From contig JARHVA010003184.1 in NCBI GenBank assembly GCA_037957365.1, forward strand, positions 332,501 through 396,500: a stretch of DNA of 64,000 bases, written 5' to 3'. Origin of the DNA: Torreya grandis. Taxonomy: Eukaryota > Streptophyta > Pinopsida > Cupressales > Taxaceae. Of the stretch, positions 59,682-64,000 are shown piece by piece. Within the stretch, counting starts at the first letter, position 1. Each line of letters starts with the position of its first letter. The notes under the pieces are model-generated. The model ran no database searches. It saw only the letters and a list, made by a program, of their open reading frames with translations, and had not been told where the DNA came from. Made by a program: the position numbers and the translations under genes.

Positions 59682-60219
59682 TGATTTGAGAAATATTTTA
59701 GGTGACAATTCAGGCGATGGTTTTATCCCAATTGGTAGCAGAACTTTTGGGAACCATAACTTTTGCACCATAGCTACGTTTGACTCTCCATTTGAACCAT
59801 TGGAAAGATAATAATGAAGGGAACACCATGAGATATAATCAAGATATAATTAGTGGTTTTTAACCCCAAAAACCCAAATGGAAGTGCCCCAAATTTCAAT
59901 TTTAGTAGTGCAATCTAAAAATAGTAAGTTTCTAAAAAATAATAATTCCTCAAATTTTGTATTGTTGTAAATCATGGAAGTTGAACCACTTAATCTCCCT
60001 TGATATTGGTGACCTTCCATATCCTCTTCCTACATTAAAAATGTGTATAAATGAATATGTAACCCAAAATGGAAATTAGACATCTCTTCTCAAAGATAGG
60101 CATGTGTTTGGGTCTGCAAATTTGATCAATAAAACATCTTTTCTCAGAGATAGCATTATTACAATTATGTTATTGTTTCTTTAATTATCTTTCAACCAAA
60201 GCATTTTATTTTTGGATCA
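59682..60219 (+). mobile_element. Array F LTR 3
   Basis: 538 bp, TGATTTGAG...GGATCA, preceded by the purine tract AAGGAGGGAATAA. TTGTT follows at once and no primer site follows, so this is the terminal LTR. Confidence 0.85.
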
Positions 60220-60822
60220 TTGTTATATCACAATCTTGACAAGATCACATACTTCATAAATCTTTGTCTAGTCAAATTAGATGCTTGCCGATAGATCTTT
60301 GATCCAATTTAATGAACACGATTAGATCTATCTTGCCTATTTAACCCCAAACTTCAATGTATTTAAACTTTATGGTCTTTGGCATATCATAGTCTATAAG
60401 ATCAACTTTGAAGGTTTATAAATTGTTATAGAAAACACTTCAATAGTCTAAATCTTTAAGGTACCTTCTTGGTACTAAAGACATCTCCATAAAAACCTTT
60501 GACTACTGTTGACTTTTTAAGTACCTGCACTAAATGCACAAACTCTTTAGATCACTCATATTTATATGATGTATAGTGATAGTTCAGCTTCTCTTAAACT
60601 ATAATATGCATGTTTATATTTCTAAATGTTCAAATGACACACCAAAACTTCACCAAGACATCTATGGATGCCTCACAACTTCTTCTTTGTCCTTACAGAC
60701 CTACACATGTGCCATATCTCTCTAAGCTTATCAAACATAACTTTTTTGTCATTCAAGCACTAGCACCACATGCTCTCTTTGACATCAATGATAACCTAAG
60801 ACATCAATGACCATGCTCAACA

Positions 60823-62265
60823 ATCTCCCCCTTTGTCATTAATGACAAAACTCCCTCAGAATGACTTCTTACTCATTTGAACTTCTTCATTCTAATCTTT
60901 CTCCCTGTTTAACATTAATGATAATGGGTCTCTTCCTCAACATGCCAATAATCATTCCTTAACATCATGTATGCATTAAAATACTATTTAATATACTCAG
61001 GATACTTACATACTTCCAATCATATGAATCAATTATTTCCTCTTTAATATGCACCAATCTAAACTTGGACTTCTCTGATCCTTGGACCTAACAAACTGCT
61101 CATAGAGATTATAAATCTCCCCCTAACATCATGCTTCATCTCATGTCATCTATTTTTTGACATACACCAATCTAAACTTGGGCTTATTTGATCCTTGGAC
61201 CTATCTATGTACAAAACTCACAAGCTTTCTTTGATCATGCATGAAAATTTAATCTCTTGTCAAAACACATGACTTGGTTTGATCAAGTCATCATATCAAT
61301 CTTCTTAAATTCACAACTGTAGTAGACATATTCATAGTTATATCATGACTGAAGCATCTTCATATATGCTCCCCCTCACATAATGCACATCATCTTCAAG
61401 ATAATCAAGTAACTTTAGTTAGCTCTCCCTTAGCCAAACACATCTTTAAATCACATTCTTGTCCTATAACATCAACCAAAGCTCAACTAACATCCACCAT
61501 AATTCCTCTTACTTTTCAAGTGTCTCCTTAAAGCCTAGATAGATACATGCTAACCCACAATGTCCTATAACAATGTGAAACTAGGAATTGCCCACAACTC
61601 CTCATATTATTTCTCCTCCTTGGTCATCTAAAATTGATAGTTCTTCTTCTTTTTATTAGAGATAAGAGAAGAAAATTACTCATCCACTAAAATATTCTCC
61701 TTTTATTTTAAGAATGAATTTATAAAACATGGAGACAAAAAATATTCATGACATACCTCATCACTAGACATTGACAACTGATGTTCTTCACATGAAACTT
61801 GTTCAATAATAGTAGGATGTTTACTTGTATCCATAAACACCTCAAAACTAGCCTCAACTACCACCTTGGTCTTTTCTTTGAGCTCAACTTGAACTAAATT
61901 TTGATTCACTTTTTCTATTCAAACAGATGACACATTTTCTTGACATTCCTGAACCTTTTGTCAGTACCCAAAATTAAACTGAAGTAATTGGGCCCTTATC
62001 ATGTGTAAATGGCTATGTCCTTAACCCAAATTCCATATCTAGCTTTTCCTTTAGAAGGTCAACTTTATGTAAAAAATTGGCTAAGTCATTTATCCAATTT
62101 TTCCTTAGCAAAGTGTCTTTCTCTTAGACTTTTTTGGGATTTTTCACAAACATAATGTCCGATGGAAAAAAGTCTTCAAGCTTTTTATCTTAGACAAAAA
62201 ATTTAAATACTTATTTCTATAGAACATTTTGTCTACTATGAAAGTTCTAAAGGAATTTAATGTCT
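60823..62265 (-). mobile_element. Internal 3' part of copia element E
   Basis: On the minus strand this precedes the LTR. Purine tracts occur repeatedly (plus-strand CTCCCCC at 60826, 61110 and 61367), a habit of SIRE/Maximus-type copia elements between pol and the LTR. A word of about 45 bases (CCAATCTAAACTTGG, then TGATCCTTGGACCTA) is repeated near 61045 and 61168. No pol motif is recognised. A 68-codon open piece (61909-61703, minus) has no known domain. Confidence 0.5.
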
Positions 62266-62269
62266 TATC

Positions 62270-62830
62270 TATTTTGGGCTAAGTGTTTTACAAAATGTTC
62301 AAAAGGTTATTTCATTTATTTTGGTTCATTTGTTTCAAACTTTTTGTCTGAAGGGAACTTGCCCTTTAGGCATTTTGTTCACATAAAAAGCTTTAAAGAA
62401 GTCCTTTGTTTCAAAAAAGGTGCAAAGTCTTATTTGTTTCAAAAATTTTGTCTACGGTAAAAAGTTTGAAGGGCACTTTCCCTTTGGGCATTTTTCCCAT
62501 ACAAAAAGCTTGAAAGAATTGAAGGACTTATTTACATCAACCAAAGGTACTTCCAAGAATCTTGAAGGGTCCTTTTACCTTTGCAAAAAAATTAAAGGAT
62601 CATTTCATTTGGGCATTTTACCCTTGAAAAATTCCCAAAGGACACTTGTAGAAGGGTCATTTTGCCTTTGTAAAAATTTTGAAGGATCATTTCCTTCCAG
62701 CATTTTTCCCTTGCAAAATTCCCAAAGGGCATTTTTAATAAACTTGAAGGGTAAGTCTGGAAGACAAAGGACATCTTTAAAACTCTTGAAGGGCACTTTT
62801 AGAGGACTTAGAGGACACTTTCAAAAACTT
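62270..62830. repeat. 87-bp degenerate minisatellite, open on both strands
   Basis: The plus strand encodes repeats of about 29 residues, LEGSFYLCKKIKGSFHLG and VEGSFCLCKNFEGSFPSS, each followed by ILPLKNSQR-like words; five or six units are visible. The minus strand is also open over part of the block (62592-62796). Unit words include TTTGGGCATTTT and CCCTTGCAAAATTCCCAAAG. A retroelement-borne DNA repeat is likelier than a gene. Confidence 0.6.
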
Positions 62831-62999
62831 TGAAATGTACTTTCAAGAGATCTAAGGGCCTTTCCAAAAGGCCAAAGGGAAATTCTCTAGGGTAAGTGCC
62901 CTAGAAAAAACTTCCAAAGGGCCTAAAAGGTACTTTTAGTAAGTTGTTGCAGAGTAGAAGTCCTATTTCCTTCAAATATTTTGCATGAGCAAAAATTTG

Positions 63000-63430
63000 G
63001 AGAGAATGTCATTTATTTAGGAAAATGGAGAAATTCCATTTCTATAGGGAAATTATTTTAGAAAAAATGTCTAAAATAATTTTCCTAACAAAGGCACAAA
63101 GAGATAAGTCTCAATTATTTTTAAAAAATTATAGAGGTCCAATTCCTTAGGTAAAAGTACAAGAGACTATTTTCTTTAGGAAAATTATAGAACTCAATAA
63201 AATTGCATCAGAAAAAATGTTTGAAATAATTATCTCGATGAAGACAAAAGGTTAAAGACTCAATTCTTTTAGGAAAAGTGTGAAGATAAATCCTTCAAGG
63301 AAATTATCTCAAATGTTTTATCCAAAATAATTATCCTGGTAGAATGCCTGAAAGAATTGTTATAGGATAATTATGCCAAAGATAAGCCAAAGAAAATAGG
63401 AATACCAAATATAAAGACTTAGAAAAATTA
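63000..63430. repeat. Degenerate AT-rich repeat block
   Basis: The words AGGAAAATTAT, AAAAAATGT-T-AAATAAT and ACTCAATT recur at 110-130 base spacing (for example near 63060, 63190 and 63290). Low identity. No gene. Confidence 0.35.
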
Positions 63431-63535
63431 CCATAGAATAAAGTCCCTAAAGAAATATTTTCAAATTGAAGGTGATGGTCTCATGGATGTCTTTTGATAG
63501 GTGCATAGATGTCAAATTTAAGCTATAGGGACTAG

Positions 63536-64000
63536 TTGTTGGGATTTAAATGTTCACAAACGGCCATGCGAGCATAAATTTTAGACCCCATGAAGTATTC
63601 ATTTGTTTTCAAATGGGGGCAGATCCAATGGCATGCTTTTGCTCAGAGTAAGATGATTTGATAGTACAGGAAGCCTGTAGGGTTACCAAGTGGCACATCT
63701 TATGGGCCAAGAATAGGTAATATCCAATGATGTCCCACCTCTTAGATTATGATATGATAGAGCACATTTGCTCAAGCAATCAAGATTATATGGTATAAGT
63801 TCAAAGTCAAAAGGTTAAGCTTATAATATATGATAAGGGTCGATCATGTTCCCATTGATCGATGGTACATGGTTAAATGTACACCTTTTGATCGATGGGG
63901 TGGATTAAATCATAAATTTTCAATGAATCCCAAAGTGGACATGGGACCACCATTTGGAAAATGTGTGTTAGCCTAATAGGGTTGATAGATCATGTCATAG
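63536..64000 (+). mobile_element. Fragment related to the upstream repeats of D's LTR
   Basis: GATCGATGGTACATGGTTAA followed by TGTACACCTTTTGATCGATGG (63855-63896) matches 34537-34578 of D's LTR (GATCGATGGTACATGGTTAG, then TGTACACATTCTGATCAATGG). GATCCAATGG is also shared. A possible LTR start (TGTTGGG) lies at 63538. It is probably the left part of another LTR of the same family running out of the window. Confidence 0.5.

Larger units (their letters stand above)
54984..60219 (+). mobile_element. Three-LTR Ty3/gypsy array F (LTR-internal-LTR-internal-LTR)
   Basis: LTRs at 54984-55523, 57341-57862 and 59682-60219 flank two internal regions of about 1.8 kb, each with gag, protease and a short integrase remnant. 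The outer flanks carry TTGTT (54977-54981 and 60220-60224), so the whole array behaves as one insertion. RT and RNase H are missing from both units. Both have stops. Confidence 0.85.
52966..60822 (-). mobile_element. Ty1/copia-type LTR (element E, minus strand), split by array F
   Basis: On the minus strand it starts TGTTGAGCATGG (60822) after a purine tract (CAAAGGGGGAGAT). It ends near 52966 with CACCCCCCACTCAATGATTG and CCTCTAACA, the C-rich close known from SIRE/Maximus-type copia LTRs. Excluding array F (54977-60224) it is about 2.6 kb. The left flank is AACCT; the partner LTR lies outside the window. The LTR interior (53000-54970) shows the usual block reading GGGAAACCCTCTTGGGGAA and no coding frame. 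Confidence 0.6.

Noticed and set aside
60823..61450. Repeated CTCCCCC words as a CRISPR or phage-like array
   Set aside because: They are the complement of polypurine tracts of a copia element, irregularly spaced, with no constant spacer length.

Overview
This window looks like plant nuclear DNA made almost entirely of old, nested LTR retrotransposons. I see no host gene, rRNA, tRNA or CRISPR array. The assignment to a plant rests on plant-specific retroelement lineages (an Athila-like Ty3/gypsy element with a tRNA-Asp-type primer-binding site, Tat-like Ty3/gypsy elements, and a Ty1/copia element primed by initiator tRNA-Met). The species cannot be named. The DNA is AT-rich and poor in CpG. 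Nearly every reading frame is broken by TAG/TAA where CAG, CAA or TGG is expected, as expected for long-methylated, decaying DNA in a large genome. None of the retroelement reading frames is intact.

Left part. At 1-7600 lies a minus-strand element (C): a partial LTR (1-312), a polypurine tract, a degenerate reading frame of about 650 codons, a Tat-type primer-binding site (2438-2455) and an apparent second LTR of about 5 kb. From about 7.6 to 30.4 kb lies a plus-strand Athila-like element (B): gag, protease, RT, RNase H, integrase, a long extra 3' reading frame and a 3' LTR. Two elements are nested in B. A is a minus-strand Ty3/gypsy gag-protease element between B's primer site and gag (8769-12806). 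G is a minus-strand Ty1/copia element with a perfect AAGAC target duplication inside B's gag (13711-19670).

Middle. After a low-complexity spacer (30.4-33.6 kb) lies the most unusual object, element D (33601-52157). It is flanked by a perfect GTTTG duplication and bounded by two LTRs of about 5.3 and 5.9 kb. Its 7.4-kb internal region encodes gag, protease, an extra RNase H placed before RT, RT, a degenerate native RNase H and integrase. Each LTR carries its own TATA box followed by a reading frame of about 1,000 codons. The two copies have different stop codons, so the ancestral frame was probably open. A second TATA cluster near the LTR end probably drives the genomic RNA.

Right part. A minus-strand Ty1/copia-type LTR (52966-60822) is split by a three-LTR array (F, 54984-60219: LTR-internal-LTR-internal-LTR). 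To its right are copia-type pyrimidine-rich tracts, an 87-bp minisatellite that reads as open frames on both strands (62270-62830), and at 63540-64000 a fragment resembling the upstream repeats of D's LTR.
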